Source: Chromobacterium violaceum ATCC 12472 (GTDB lineage Bacteria; Pseudomonadota; Gammaproteobacteria; Burkholderiales; Chromobacteriaceae). Taken from it: 64,000 nucleotides of DNA. Shown piece by piece: positions 7,272 to 19,558 of the stretch (the stretch's first letter is position 1; each line of letters starts with the position of its first letter). The translations under genes and the position numbers were made by a program. The stretch is taken from assembly GCF_000007705.1 (NCBI RefSeq), contig NC_005085.1:1869752-1933751 (forward strand). Reading direction: 5' to 3'. Below the pieces are notes generated by a model that was not told the DNA's origin, made no database searches, and worked only from the letters and a program-made list of their open reading frames with translations.

Positions 7272-9352
7272 ATAATCTTGGCGCGGCGTTGTTATATCTC
7301 TGTCGTTTGCAGCGGCATCGGATCAACTATCACAGCGTGACTTTTGCGGTTGAGACTTGTCTGCCGACGAGCGGGGCGAGGGAAGAGCTTGCGGAGCTAT
7401 GGCGCAGGCTTGAGCAGCCGGGGGAGCTTGCGATGCTTGACGCTTTGACTCCTGACCGTCTGCCTGCGTTGGTTTTTCATCCGCAATCAGGCTGGGGGGT
7501 GGCTGAAGCTCTCGATGCCCAGGGGCGACTGGTGGTGGCGAATGGTCTGGGAGAGCAAATAGCCATTGCCAAGGAGCAACAACCACGCCTGCAAGGCTTT
7601 GTCCTCCCCAAGAAGGAGAGTCAGGCTGGAGCTTTGTCGTGGGACATGATCAAGGCCTCGGTGCTGAAACATCGCCAAACGTTGATCCATGCCATGGTGG
7701 CGACGGCGTTGGTCAATCTGATCTCGCTGATCGTATCCATTTACAGCATGCAAGTGTACGACCGAGTGATTCCGACCTCAGGTGTGGCCACACTGACAGT
7801 GCTCACTTTCGGCGCGGTATTGGCGGCACTGTTCGAGTTTGCGCTCAAGTGGCTGCGCGGCCATGCCATTGATCAGGCCAGTGCAGTAGTGGATTGCGAG
7901 GTTTCCAATCAGCTGGTGGGCCGGCTGCTGGGCAGCCGCCTCGATGCGCGTCCAGCCCAGGTCGGCACTTTGGCGGCCCAGGTTCGAGGCTTTGATTACA
8001 TTCGTGGCTTGATGACGTCGACCACGCTGTTCTTCGCTATCGATTTGCCGTTTGGATTGGTTTTCATCGCGGTGATTGCCTTGTTGGGCGGCGTGGCGGT
8101 GATCGCTCCCATCGTGGTGGTGGTGATCAGCATTTTGCTGGGATTGTATGCCGCCAAGAGGGTAAGGAGGCTGAGCGCGCAAAGCTTGCACAACAGCAAC
8201 CGCAAAATGGGTGTGCTGGTCGAGGCGATCGAGGCGGGCGAAACACTCAAGGCGGGTGCCGGTGAATGGCGGCTGTTGGGCAAATGGCGCCATTTGGTCG
8301 AGCAAGTCGCTCTGGATGACTTGGAGCTGAAAAACCATAACTCAAATGTCAGCTATCTCGTCGCGCTGCTGCAAAGTGTCGGCTATGTCGCGATGATCGC
8401 CACCGGAGCGGTGCTGGCTATGGATGGCTACATCACCACGGGTGCTTTGCTGGCGTGTTCCATCTTGAATGGCCGCGCTGTAAGCCCGCTGCTGCAGTTA
8501 CCTTCATTGTTGCTGCAATGGTCGCAAGCGAAGTCTGCGCTGCAGACATTGGATCAGATGCTGGCTTTGCCGGCGGATGCGCCGGAGGAAAGCGAGCAGC
8601 TTACGCCCGATTTCTGCACAGGTGATATTTGGTCGGACGAACTGGGTTTTGGCTATGCAGAATCTTCTGTCGCGAGTGTGGCGTTGCGCGCGCCATTGTC
8701 CATCCATGCGGGTTGCAAAGTGGGGATCGTCGGCGAAGTCGGCTCCGGCAAATCGACTCTTCTGAAGTTGCTGGCAGGTTTGTATGAGCCGCAAAAAGGA
8801 CAGGTCCGCCTCGATGGTGTGGACATGCGCCATCTGAATCCGGGGTTTGTACGCGCCAATCTGGGCTACTTGGCTCAGGACTATCGTCTGGTGGGCGGCA
8901 CCCTGCGCGAAAACCTGACCTTGGGTTTGGCTGATCCAGGTGATGAGGTCCTGCTTGATGCTTGTCGCGCCACGGGATTGATCCAATTGATCAATGCCAG
9001 CCCGAAGGGTTTGGCGCTGCTGATCAGTGAAGGAGGGCGTGGGGTATCTGGAGGGCAACGTCAACTGATCGGCCTGACCCGCTTGTTGCTGGCCAATGCC
9101 AAGGTTTGGCTGTTGGACGAGCCCACCGCCTCGCTGGATGGAAATAGTGAAGGAAAAATACTAAGCATGCTGAAACAGCAGGGGGGCAGCCGCACCATGG
9201 TTGTGGTGACGCATAAGCAAAGTCTGCTGCCTCTGTTTGATCGCTTGATTGTTATCGCGAATGGCAATGTTGTTCTAGATGGTCCTCGAGATATTGTTTT
9301 GGCCAAACTGCAGGGTAATGCCCGTGCGCAGCAAACTGTAGAAGCGAATTGA
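7268..9352 (+). CDS. Type I secretion ABC transporter with a cysteine-less C39-like domain
   Basis: This is the energy-coupling exporter of the type I system, 694 residues, inner membrane. Residues 1 to about 130 form a peptidase-C39-like domain without the catalytic Cys, as in HlyB/LapB exporters that bind cargo rather than process it. Then come a six-helix ABC membrane domain and a nucleotide-binding domain with Walker A GEVGSGKST (about residue 490), signature VSGGQRQL (about 591), Walker B VWLLDEP and H-loop VVVTHK. AGGAG precedes the ATG. It overlaps the TolC gene by four bases and is followed six bases later by the fusion protein. Confidence 0.93.
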   Translation: MNNLGAALLYLCRLQRHRINYHSVTFAVETCLPTSGAREELAELWRRLEQPGELAMLDALTPDRLPALVFHPQSGWGVAEALDAQGRLVVANGLGEQIAIAKEQQPRLQGFVLPKKESQAGALSWDMIKASVLKHRQTLIHAMVATALVNLISLIVSIYSMQVYDRVIPTSGVATLTVLTFGAVLAALFEFALKWLRGHAIDQASAVVDCEVSNQLVGRLLGSRLDARPAQVGTLAAQVRGFDYIRGLMTSTTLFFAIDLPFGLVFIAVIALLGGVAVIAPIVVVVISILLGLYAAKRVRRLSAQSLHNSNRKMGVLVEAIEAGETLKAGAGEWRLLGKWRHLVEQVALDDLELKNHNSNVSYLVALLQSVGYVAMIATGAVLAMDGYITTGALLACSILNGRAVSPLLQLPSLLLQWSQAKSALQTLDQMLALPADAPEESEQLTPDFCTGDIWSDELGFGYAESSVASVALRAPLSIHAGCKVGIVGEVGSGKSTLLKLLAGLYEPQKGQVRLDGVDMRHLNPGFVRANLGYLAQDYRLVGGTLRENLTLGLADPGDEVLLDACRATGLIQLINASPKGLALLISEGGRGVSGGQRQLIGLTRLLLANAKVWLLDEPTASLDGNSEGKILSMLKQQGGSRTMVVVTHKQSLLPLFDRLIVIANGNVVLDGPRDIVLAKLQGNARAQQTVEAN

Positions 9353-9357
9353 TTTTC

Positions 9358-10533
9358 ATGAATGTCCTCAAGCAGCAACGAACATTGAAACCGCCTTCAA
9401 CTCATGGCGGACGTCTGATTTGGGCCAGTGCCGCGGCGGTGCTTGGCGCTGGTGTCTGGGCAGCGAATGCTCCTTTGGATCAGATTACTCGCGGATCGGG
9501 CCAAGTAATCGCAAGCTCTCACACGCAGATCGTACAAGCGGCTGATGGCGGCACTATGCAGCACCTGTATGTGCGAGAGGGGGATAGGGTCAAGCGTGGC
9601 CAGCTTTTAGCAGAGATGGACCGAGCTAGAGCCGAATCGATGGTTAAGGAAAGCGAGGCTAGAGCTGCGGCGTTGTATGCCAATATCTCTCGCTTGAAAG
9701 CAGAAGTATTTGGAGGCGAGCCGCAATTTCCGGTTGAGGTGAACGGGTATCCAGAGTTTCAGCGCAACCAGAGCATTTTGTTTATCAAGCGGCAGGCGGC
9801 AATACGCGAGGAGCTGAGCTCGTTGCAGTCCTCGCTGGCCATAGTCAAGAACGAATTGGACATGAATCTGCCGTTGGTGAAGCAGGGTGATGTCAGTAGG
9901 GCGGATATTCTCCGCTTGCAGCGTCAGATGGCTGAGCTGAGCGGGCAAATTACCAATAGAAAAAACAAATACTTGCAAGATAGTCAAACGGAATTGTCCA
10001 AGGCGGAAGAGGACTTGGCTTCTGTATCGCAGATCAAGGCGCAAAGGCAAGACGCGCTCAATAATACTCGTCTATCCGCACCGGTCGATGGCGTGATCAA
10101 GAGTGTCCGGATGACCACGCCGGGTGCAGTGTTGAAGCCTGGCGAGGAGTTATTGTCGATTGTGCCAGCTGGCGATGAGCTTGTGGTGGAAGCCAAGATC
10201 AAGCCCGCTGATATCGCATATCTAAAAAAAGGCCTACCGGCCACAGTTAAGTTTGATGCTTGGGACTACAGCATCTACGGTGCGTTCAAGGGGGTGGTGA
10301 GCTATATCAGCGCTGATACCTTGACGGAAGAGGGCAAGCACGGCGATCAGTTGTTCTATCGGGTGAAGATTAGTTTGCCCAGGCAGAATTTCTTGAACGT
10401 CAAGGGGAAGTTGATTGAACTGCAACCGGGCATGACTGCTCAGGTTGATATAAAGACAGGGACGAGAACAGTCCTGCAATATCTGACAAAACCTATTACC
10501 AAGACTTTGTTGGATTCCATGGGTGAGCGCTAA
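9358..10533 (+). CDS. HlyD-family membrane-fusion protein
   Basis: This periplasmic adaptor joins the ABC exporter to the outer-membrane channel. It has 391 residues, one N-terminal transmembrane helix (LIWASAAAVLGAGVWAANAP), a lipoyl half-motif (GSGQVIASSHTQIVQ), a long coiled coil (about residues 90-210), the second lipoyl half with RLSAPVDGVIKSVR, and a beta-barrel C-terminal domain with the usual PGMTAQVDIKTGTRTVLQYL ending. The ATG at 9358 sits five bases after the exporter stop. Only 55 bases separate it from the adhesin gene and no terminator is visible there, so the adhesin is probably in the same transcript. Confidence 0.92.
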   Translation: MNVLKQQRTLKPPSTHGGRLIWASAAAVLGAGVWAANAPLDQITRGSGQVIASSHTQIVQAADGGTMQHLYVREGDRVKRGQLLAEMDRARAESMVKESEARAAALYANISRLKAEVFGGEPQFPVEVNGYPEFQRNQSILFIKRQAAIREELSSLQSSLAIVKNELDMNLPLVKQGDVSRADILRLQRQMAELSGQITNRKNKYLQDSQTELSKAEEDLASVSQIKAQRQDALNNTRLSAPVDGVIKSVRMTTPGAVLKPGEELLSIVPAGDELVVEAKIKPADIAYLKKGLPATVKFDAWDYSIYGAFKGVVSYISADTLTEEGKHGDQLFYRVKISLPRQNFLNVKGKLIELQPGMTAQVDIKTGTRTVLQYLTKPITKTLLDSMGER

Positions 10534-10588
10534 AGCACATCGCCCTTTATTTTCGTGATGAATATTAATTGTTTAGGGGTTTTCTGGC

Positions 10589-13500
10589 ATGGCTATAAAA
10601 AAATCGGCACCGGCTCGCAGCGTTTCTGGTGTTATCGAAACGAAGGATAATATTGTTGCGACGCAGCTTGTTGAAAAGCCGGTAGGCAAAAAAGAAACGC
10701 AAGCTAAGAAGAAAATACTGGTAGCGGAAGCGGATGCCATCATCAAGTCTGATGCGGAGGCGAAAGGCATGGCTGCCGAAGAGCACGTTGTTTCGGGTGC
10801 TCAAAATGAGGTGGTGGCTCAAGCCGATGCATCTTCCGCTTCCTCGGTAGTCAGCAATGCTGGACAAGTTGATCCGTCGGCTTCTGCATCACATGAGGTC
10901 GTCGCAGGCAAAACCGGTTATTCGCCGTGGCTGCTCGGCACGGCGTTGGTGGGCGGTCTGGCTGCGGCAGCAGGCGGTGGTGGGGGCGGTGGAGGCAGTA
11001 GCGGTAGCAGCAGCAACGGAGGCAATGGGGGAGGTCCAGCGCCGCAGCCGACGGCTCAGTTTAAAGGCACCGTTATCGACGGCTACATCAAGGGTGCCGA
11101 TGTCTTCCTGGTGGATAGGAATGGCAAGGAAATCGCTACTGGGCAAAAAACTGATGACAAGGGTAATTTCAGCATCAACAACCCTAATGGTTTGGCAGTC
11201 AAGATCACCGGCGGAGTAAACGTTGATACCGGCGCGGCTAATACCTTGGAGTTGTATGCCCCGGCAGGCCAGTCCGGCAAGGTGATGGTTACACCATTGA
11301 CCACGTTGGTGCACAAGTTAGTCACCGCGCACGGCATGTCGAACGCGGATGCGAAAGCCCAGGTGCAGAAGGCATTGAGCTTGAAGGGCGATGCGGATTT
11401 GCTGACCCAAGATCCTATTGAGGCCAAGAATCTTGAAGCGCACAAGGCCGCGGTCAAGGTGGCGATTGTCATTGCAGGTATTGGCGCGGGCTCCGCGGCT
11501 ACGGACAAGGTGTTGGCCGATTTGGTGGCGTCGATCAAATCGAATTCGTTGCAAGATCTGAACCAGACGTTGAAGACTTTGGTTGAGCAGCATGTGGGCA
11601 GCGAGAAATCTGCGACTGTTGAGTTGCAGATGAAAGCTATTGATGCGGCTGCGGACTTTCAGAAAATCTCCGAATCCCAAAAAGTGATCGCCGGAGATAC
11701 CACTCCGCCCGAAAAAGCGCATATCGACGTTACAACTCTGGTTGGGGCCGAGGCGGCGAAATCTCCGCTGACGTTGAAAGTTAAGGCGGCGAGTGATGCC
11801 GAGACCGTAGTAGTCAAATTCAATGGCCAGGTACTGGTTGCGGATGGCAAGGGCGCTTATAGCATTGATGCCAGCAAGCTGGACGATGGCGATTACAAGG
11901 TGGAGGTGATCAGTGCCGACAAGGCCGGCAATGCTTCCATTAGCAGCCAGACGATCACTATCGATACAACTGCTCCGGTAGTGGAAATTCAGGCGCTGGG
12001 CGGCCAGGCTGGTTTCAGCAAGGGCTTCACGGTAAATGCGGGCGCGGTCGTCACTGGCGTGGATTTGGCCAAGTTCGACAAGACCAGCAAGGACGGCATC
12101 GATACTTATATCGCCAAGGCGGGGGCATTCAAGGGCGATGAAGCGCTGAAGCTGGATGCAAGCCTGATTGATGCAGCTGGCAATGAAGGCAAGGCTGGCC
12201 TGGAGCTGAAGATCGACACCATTGCGCCGGCTGTGCCGACGATCGCGCTGAAGGTCGACAGCGGCACCGTGGGCGACAAGATCACCAACGACGCCACGCT
12301 GGAGATCAGCCCGGCAACGGATGGTGTGGGTCGCGTGTTCAAGGTGGATGGCGTTCAGACAAGCGGCTACGACGCGGGCAAGCTGGCGGAAGGCAAGCAT
12401 ACGGTGGAAGTGATCGACACCGATGCGGCCGGCAACAGCGTATCGAGCGGCGAGTTTGTTTTTGACTTGGCCAAGACTGCGCCGGTTGTCGCGCTGAAGA
12501 CGATAACAGGCGAGGGTGGCTTCAGCCATGGCTTTACGGTAAATGCCGGCGCGGTCGTCACCGGTGTGGATTTGGCCAAGTTCGACAAGACCAGCAAGGA
12601 CGGCATCGATACTTATATCGCCAAGGCGGGGGCATTCAAGGGCGATGAAGCGCTGAAGCTGGATGCAAGCCTGATTGATGGCGCTGGCAATGAAGGCAAG
12701 GCTGGCCTGGAGCTGAAGATCGACACCATTGCGCCGGCCGTGCCGACGATCGCGCTGAAAGTCGACAGCGGCTCCGTGGGCGACAAGATCACCAACGACG
12801 CCACGCTGGAGATCAGCCCGGCAGCGGATGGTGTGGGTCGCGTGTACAAGGTGGATGGCGTTCAGACAAGCGGCTACGACGCGGGCAAGTTGGCGGATGG
12901 CAAGCATACGGTGGAAGTGATCGACACCGATGCGGCCGGCAACAGCGTATCGAGCGGCGAGTTTGTTTTTGACCTGGCCAAGACTGCGCCGGTTGTCGCG
13001 CTGAAGGCGATAACAGGCGAGGGTGGTTTTAGCCATGGCTTCACGGTAAATACGGACGCGGTCGTCACCGGTGTGGATTTGGCCAAGTTTGACAAGACCA
13101 GCAAGGACGGCATCGATACTTATATCGCCAAGGCGGGGGCATTCAAGGGCGATGAAGCGCTGAAGCTGGATGCAAGCCTGATTGATGCAGCTGGCAATGA
13201 AGGCAAGGCTGGCCTGGAGCTGAAGATCGACACCATTGTGCCTGCGCAACCGACAGTCGCGCTGAAGGTGGATAGTGGCATTGCTGGCGACCGGTTGACC
13301 AACGAAGCCACGTTGGACATTAGCTCTGCAGCCGATGGTGTGAGCCGCGTGATCAAGGTGGATGGTGTCAAGGTGGATGGCTACTACGGGGGCGAGCTGA
13401 CGGAGGGTAAGCACACTGTTGAGGTGGTCGACACCGACGTGGCCGGCAACAGCGTATCGAGCGGTGAGTTCGCCTTCGAGCTTGACAGAACTGCCCCAGT

Positions 13501-16500
13501 GGTAACGCTGGAAACGATATATCGGGAAGCTGGTTTCTACTCGGGCTTTACCGTGACTGCTGGCGCTGTGGTTGCGGGCGTTGATTTGGCAAAGTTTGAC
13601 AAGACTAGCAAGAATGGCGTCGATACCTATATCGCCAAAGTAGGGGAGTTCAAGGGCGATGAAGTATTGAAGCTAAGCGCGAGTTTGAAGGATGCTGCCG
13701 GGAACGAGGGCAAGTCACGGGATGTTGAGCTGAAGATTGATAGCACTGTGCCGGCGCAGCCGACGATCGCACTGAAGGTGGATAGCGGCATTGCTGGCGA
13801 TCAGTTGACCAATGATGCTACGTTGAACATCAGTGAGACAGCAGCGGGCGTGACGCGTGTGATCAAGCTGGATGGATTTAAACTGGATTACTATAACCCG
13901 AACCATATGGATCATTATGATCCAAGCAAGCTGACTGACGGTTTGCATAAGGTGGAGGTAATCGATACCAATGCGGTGGGTAATAGCATATCTAGTGGCG
14001 AGTTCTCGTTCGTGCTTGATAAAACACCTCCGAAATGGCCGTTGTTGAAGCTGGTTGAGGATACGGGAACTAAGGGCGATAACATTACTCGCAATGGCGA
14101 ATACACGGTTTCTGCTGAGGACGGTGTTCGTGTCGAGTATAAAGTGTATGGCGATGCTGAATGGCATGCTAATAAGCCTGTGGCCGTAGAGGGGCGCAAT
14201 TATACTAATATTATTATGGCGCGTGCGGTTGATAAGGCGGGTAATGTTTCAGACGAAACTGAGCTTAAATTTACCTTGGTAACCACTCCGCCACCTAAGC
14301 CATCTTTGCTTATCGATGTGTCTAATAACATAGTTGATGATCCTTTGTTGACCAATAAGAATTTGCATGGCATTTCTAGTGCTTATTGGGCAGAGTATAG
14401 TGTTGACGGTAAGCGTTGGACGCATTTGGAGCAGAATGCTGGTGCATCTTATCTTGGAAGTGCGGAAGGGGTGAATCATTTCTATGCTCGCGCTACTGAT
14501 GAAGCTGGAAATGTGTCGGAAATTGGAGAATATACCTTTACGAAAGATACTATTCCTCCTGCTCCTGCAGAAATTAATATCGATCCTTTGATAAATGGAG
14601 ATCGGGCAAAGAGTCCCTTTTCTTTCACGGTTAAGAATCCAGATGATGTTGTTAAGACGCTAGTTTCATTCTCGGGTATGGGGTTTGGTGATTTTGCAGC
14701 TAATTCTGATGTGAATGGAAGTTATGTCATAGATCCCAAAGGTCTAATAAATGGAGTTTATAAGATACAAGTTTTGAGCTACGATAAGGCAGGTAATAAG
14801 ACCGTATCTTATAAAGACTTCACACTGGATACAATAACGCCTCATATTTTCTTGGTTCATGATACTGGGCGTAGTGCAGTGGATGGAATTACTTCGGATG
14901 GCTATTTTGATGTGACTGCCATGCCCGAACTTGGTGCGACATTCTCTTATAGCTCGGATGGCGGTTTGACATGGTCCCAATACAAGCCAGATGCAGTAGA
15001 AGGTTTGAATGTCATCAAGGTGATTGCAAGGCCTGAGGCGGGGGGGGCTTCATCTGCCGCAGAGTTGCGTTTCATTCTAGATACTCATGCCCCGGATGTG
15101 CCGACTATTGCGTTGAAGGTGGACAGTGGGATCGTGGGAGATAAGATTACTAACGATGCCGCGCTGGAGTTTAGCAAGCTTGAGGATGGCGCAACGCGTG
15201 TGATTAAGCTGGATCATGTCAAGGTAGATGGTTATGATCCCGGCAAGTTGGGAGAAGGCAAACACACTATTGAAGTGATTGATACCGACGCGGCTGGCAA
15301 CAGCGCATCGAGCGGCGAATTTACTTTCGAGTTGGACAAGCCCGCGCCTCTGCTGGATATCCGAGCGCTGTACCTTGACGGGCAGGTGGATTACAGCAAG
15401 GGCTTTTCGGTAACGACGGGCGCGACGGTGACTGGCGTGAATCTGGCTAAGTTTGATAAGAGCAGCCACGACGGTCTCGATTTCTACATTGCCAAAAATA
15501 ATGCATTTAATGGCGAGATTTTATTGGCTAATGCCAGCCTGACGGATGCCGCAGGAAACGAGAGTAAGGCGTTTCAGCGATTCAAGGTGGATACTACTCC
15601 GCCGGATGTGCGTGTGACTCCTTTAAACCCACATAACGGTTTTTCTGATGGGTTTATCGTGCCAGCTGGGGCGGAAGTCTCTGGTGTGGATTTGAAAGAT
15701 TTTTATAAGACTACAGAGATGGATTCCCCAGACTATTACGGGGGGGCGGATGTTTATAGGCCGTCGACGATAAAGTTTAATGATGAGATGGTGACGGTCG
15801 TCGCGCGCCTAAAGGATCAGGTTGGCAATGTTGGTCAAGCTGAATTGACGATCAAAATAGATAACGTCCCTCCGACTTTGGAGCTGCGCGCGATTCCCCA
15901 TAAAGGCAGTTATAGCAGCGGCTTCACCGTGACCAAGGATGCGGAGGTGGATGGGCCGCTGGATAAGTTTGACAAAACGGTGGACAGTACGGGCCAGCTA
16001 TATATCTACACTGCCAAGGCTGGGGCGTTTGATGGCGAGTCTCCGATTATTAGTGCCAGCCTGAAGGATGCGGCCGGCAACGTGGCCAAGGCGACTATCC
16101 AGCCTAAGATAGATACTACAGCGCCGCACACGTCAGGAATATATAGTGTTGGCGGGCGTGCCATTGCTCATGGATTTGGCGTAGACGCTGGGGCGGAGGT
16201 GATTGGGGTGGATTTGACGAAGTTTGTCAAGTCGTTTGATGGTGCGAAGCAGTGGGACATTTATACCGCTCGCGATGGGGCGTTTAACGGAGAGCTGGTG
16301 GCGGTGAATGTGCGCCAGGTTGATGGGGCTGGAAATGCATCGGATACGACTAGCGGGTCGCTTAGGATTGATACCCAGGCTCCCGATGCCCCAGGCTTCA
16401 CGTTTGCAGCGGGTAATAGTATCAATTTTGTAGCGGAAGAGCATGCGTCATTGTGGTACAGCGTAGATGGTATTCAGTGGGATGGGGTCAAGCCCCTGAT

Positions 16501-16864
16501 ACTGCCCTTCAAGCCTCAATTTGGCAGTTATCTAGCGCATCAGGTTGATGAAGGCGGCAATGTGTCTGCCGCCGTAAAAACCTTCTATTCCACGACGACG
16601 CAGGCGGATCAGTTTGATATCCAAAAAGCTGATCCAGCTTCCAAAGTGGTATTAAAATTCAACAAGACCATGGACCATATTCATTTGGAAGGCTTGGCGG
16701 TAACGGCGGATACCGATTTGTCGGGCAAGGTCAGTGCGGAGCAGGCTGGCGGGGATGTGAAGCTGACGTTTGCTCAGGACAGCGGTTTTGCCGGCTCTTT
16801 GGTGCTGCATAATGTGACGCTGACTCCCGAAGAGTTGCACAAACCTAACGTGCTGTTCGTATAG
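10589..16864 (+). CDS. Giant Ig-repeat adhesin, probable type I secretion cargo
   Basis: This surface or biofilm adhesin has 2091 residues. It lacks a Sec signal. The first 120 residues are Lys/Ala-rich and end in SPWLLGTALVGG plus a run of Gly and Ser, a layout shared with BapA-like adhesins. A carboxypeptidase-regulatory-like module follows (GTVIDGYIKGADVFLVDRNG), then at least fifteen Ig-like modules marked by DTxAPxxPTIALKVDSG and DAAGNEGK motifs. Three modules are almost identical at DNA level. No GGxGxD calcium repeats (RTX) are visible near the C-terminus; the tail ends in PNVLFV, acceptable as a type I signal. An AAAG just before the Gly run could be a LapG-like cleavage site, but that is a guess. 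Confidence 0.85.
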   Translation: MAIKKSAPARSVSGVIETKDNIVATQLVEKPVGKKETQAKKKILVAEADAIIKSDAEAKGMAAEEHVVSGAQNEVVAQADASSASSVVSNAGQVDPSASASHEVVAGKTGYSPWLLGTALVGGLAAAAGGGGGGGGSSGSSSNGGNGGGPAPQPTAQFKGTVIDGYIKGADVFLVDRNGKEIATGQKTDDKGNFSINNPNGLAVKITGGVNVDTGAANTLELYAPAGQSGKVMVTPLTTLVHKLVTAHGMSNADAKAQVQKALSLKGDADLLTQDPIEAKNLEAHKAAVKVAIVIAGIGAGSAATDKVLADLVASIKSNSLQDLNQTLKTLVEQHVGSEKSATVELQMKAIDAAADFQKISESQKVIAGDTTPPEKAHIDVTTLVGAEAAKSPLTLKVKAASDAETVVVKFNGQVLVADGKGAYSIDASKLDDGDYKVEVISADKAGNASISSQTITIDTTAPVVEIQALGGQAGFSKGFTVNAGAVVTGVDLAKFDKTSKDGIDTYIAKAGAFKGDEALKLDASLIDAAGNEGKAGLELKIDTIAPAVPTIALKVDSGTVGDKITNDATLEISPATDGVGRVFKVDGVQTSGYDAGKLAEGKHTVEVIDTDAAGNSVSSGEFVFDLAKTAPVVALKTITGEGGFSHGFTVNAGAVVTGVDLAKFDKTSKDGIDTYIAKAGAFKGDEALKLDASLIDGAGNEGKAGLELKIDTIAPAVPTIALKVDSGSVGDKITNDATLEISPAADGVGRVYKVDGVQTSGYDAGKLADGKHTVEVIDTDAAGNSVSSGEFVFDLAKTAPVVALKAITGEGGFSHGFTVNTDAVVTGVDLAKFDKTSKDGIDTYIAKAGAFKGDEALKLDASLIDAAGNEGKAGLELKIDTIVPAQPTVALKVDSGIAGDRLTNEATLDISSAADGVSRVIKVDGVKVDGYYGGELTEGKHTVEVVDTDVAGNSVSSGEFAFELDRTAPVVTLETIYREAGFYSGFTVTAGAVVAGVDLAKFDKTSKNGVDTYIAKVGEFKGDEVLKLSASLKDAAGNEGKSRDVELKIDSTVPAQPTIALKVDSGIAGDQLTNDATLNISETAAGVTRVIKLDGFKLDYYNPNHMDHYDPSKLTDGLHKVEVIDTNAVGNSISSGEFSFVLDKTPPKWPLLKLVEDTGTKGDNITRNGEYTVSAEDGVRVEYKVYGDAEWHANKPVAVEGRNYTNIIMARAVDKAGNVSDETELKFTLVTTPPPKPSLLIDVSNNIVDDPLLTNKNLHGISSAYWAEYSVDGKRWTHLEQNAGASYLGSAEGVNHFYARATDEAGNVSEIGEYTFTKDTIPPAPAEINIDPLINGDRAKSPFSFTVKNPDDVVKTLVSFSGMGFGDFAANSDVNGSYVIDPKGLINGVYKIQVLSYDKAGNKTVSYKDFTLDTITPHIFLVHDTGRSAVDGITSDGYFDVTAMPELGATFSYSSDGGLTWSQYKPDAVEGLNVIKVIARPEAGGASSAAELRFILDTHAPDVPTIALKVDSGIVGDKITNDAALEFSKLEDGATRVIKLDHVKVDGYDPGKLGEGKHTIEVIDTDAAGNSASSGEFTFELDKPAPLLDIRALYLDGQVDYSKGFSVTTGATVTGVNLAKFDKSSHDGLDFYIAKNNAFNGEILLANASLTDAAGNESKAFQRFKVDTTPPDVRVTPLNPHNGFSDGFIVPAGAEVSGVDLKDFYKTTEMDSPDYYGGADVYRPSTIKFNDEMVTVVARLKDQVGNVGQAELTIKIDNVPPTLELRAIPHKGSYSSGFTVTKDAEVDGPLDKFDKTVDSTGQLYIYTAKAGAFDGESPIISASLKDAAGNVAKATIQPKIDTTAPHTSGIYSVGGRAIAHGFGVDAGAEVIGVDLTKFVKSFDGAKQWDIYTARDGAFNGELVAVNVRQVDGAGNASDTTSGSLRIDTQAPDAPGFTFAAGNSINFVAEEHASLWYSVDGIQWDGVKPLILPFKPQFGSYLAHQVDEGGNVSAAVKTFYSTTTQADQFDIQKADPASKVVLKFNKTMDHIHLEGLAVTADTDLSGKVSAEQAGGDVKLTFAQDSGFAGSLVLHNVTLTPEELHKPNVLFV
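11977..13497 (+). repeat. Three tandem 507-bp near-identical repeats inside the adhesin gene
   Basis: Corresponding GAT codons of the motif VDLAKFDKTSKDG begin at 12062, 12569 and 13076, exactly 507 bp apart (169 codons). Each unit encodes a pair of Ig-like modules. Units one and two differ at few positions; unit three diverges in its second half, after 13240. The exact borders are arbitrary because the repeats are in phase. Such units recombine easily, so copy number should vary between strains and is prone to assembly error. Confidence 0.9.
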
Positions 16865-16901
16865 ATCGGTTCTTTTCTGTTTCTCGGACTTAGAATCGGA
16901 G

Positions 16902-16930
16902 AACCCGGCAAGCAAGCTTGCCGGGTTTTT
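16902..16930 (+). terminator. Rho-independent terminator after the adhesin gene
   Basis: A stem of AACCCGGCAAG pairs with CTTGCCGGGTT around a very short loop and is followed by TTTTTAT. It lies about 40 bases after the adhesin stop and closes the secretion operon. Confidence 0.85.
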
Positions 16931-16951
16931 ATATGCGCAAAGTGAGCAAGA

Positions 16952-16990
16952 TAAGAAAATGGCGCGCCGCGTTTTCACGCGCCGCGCCAT
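16952..16990 (-). terminator. Terminator of ygiQ
   Basis: Arms 16959-16971 and 16978-16990 pair at 12 of 13 positions around a six-base loop. On the minus strand the stem is followed by a T-rich stretch (TTTTCTTATCTT). It lies about 30 bases after the ygiQ stop and faces the adhesin terminator. Confidence 0.75.
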
Positions 16991-17022
16991 CCGGTTCGAG
17001 TGCTGAGTGGCTCCGTGTTGCG

Positions 17023-19299
<2,277 letters not shown>

Positions 19300-19558
19300 G
19301 CGTTCACGTCGAATTCAGGCAGCCGGCTATTATGCCGCATTTTGGCAAAAAAATCAGCATAAACAATTGTTTATTCCGGCCAATCGCCCGCATGGCGATA
19401 GGGGCTTTCCAGCGGGGGATTCTCCAGCCGAATCAAGGCGCTGGCCGGCCCGTCCCAGCGAAGGGTGCCCGCGCCGCGGCTTTGGGTGTACCCTTGCCGG
19501 CTTGTGAGGCGCGGCCACGCGGCGCCGCGGCGATATATTGTCGGGTAGGAGACCAATC

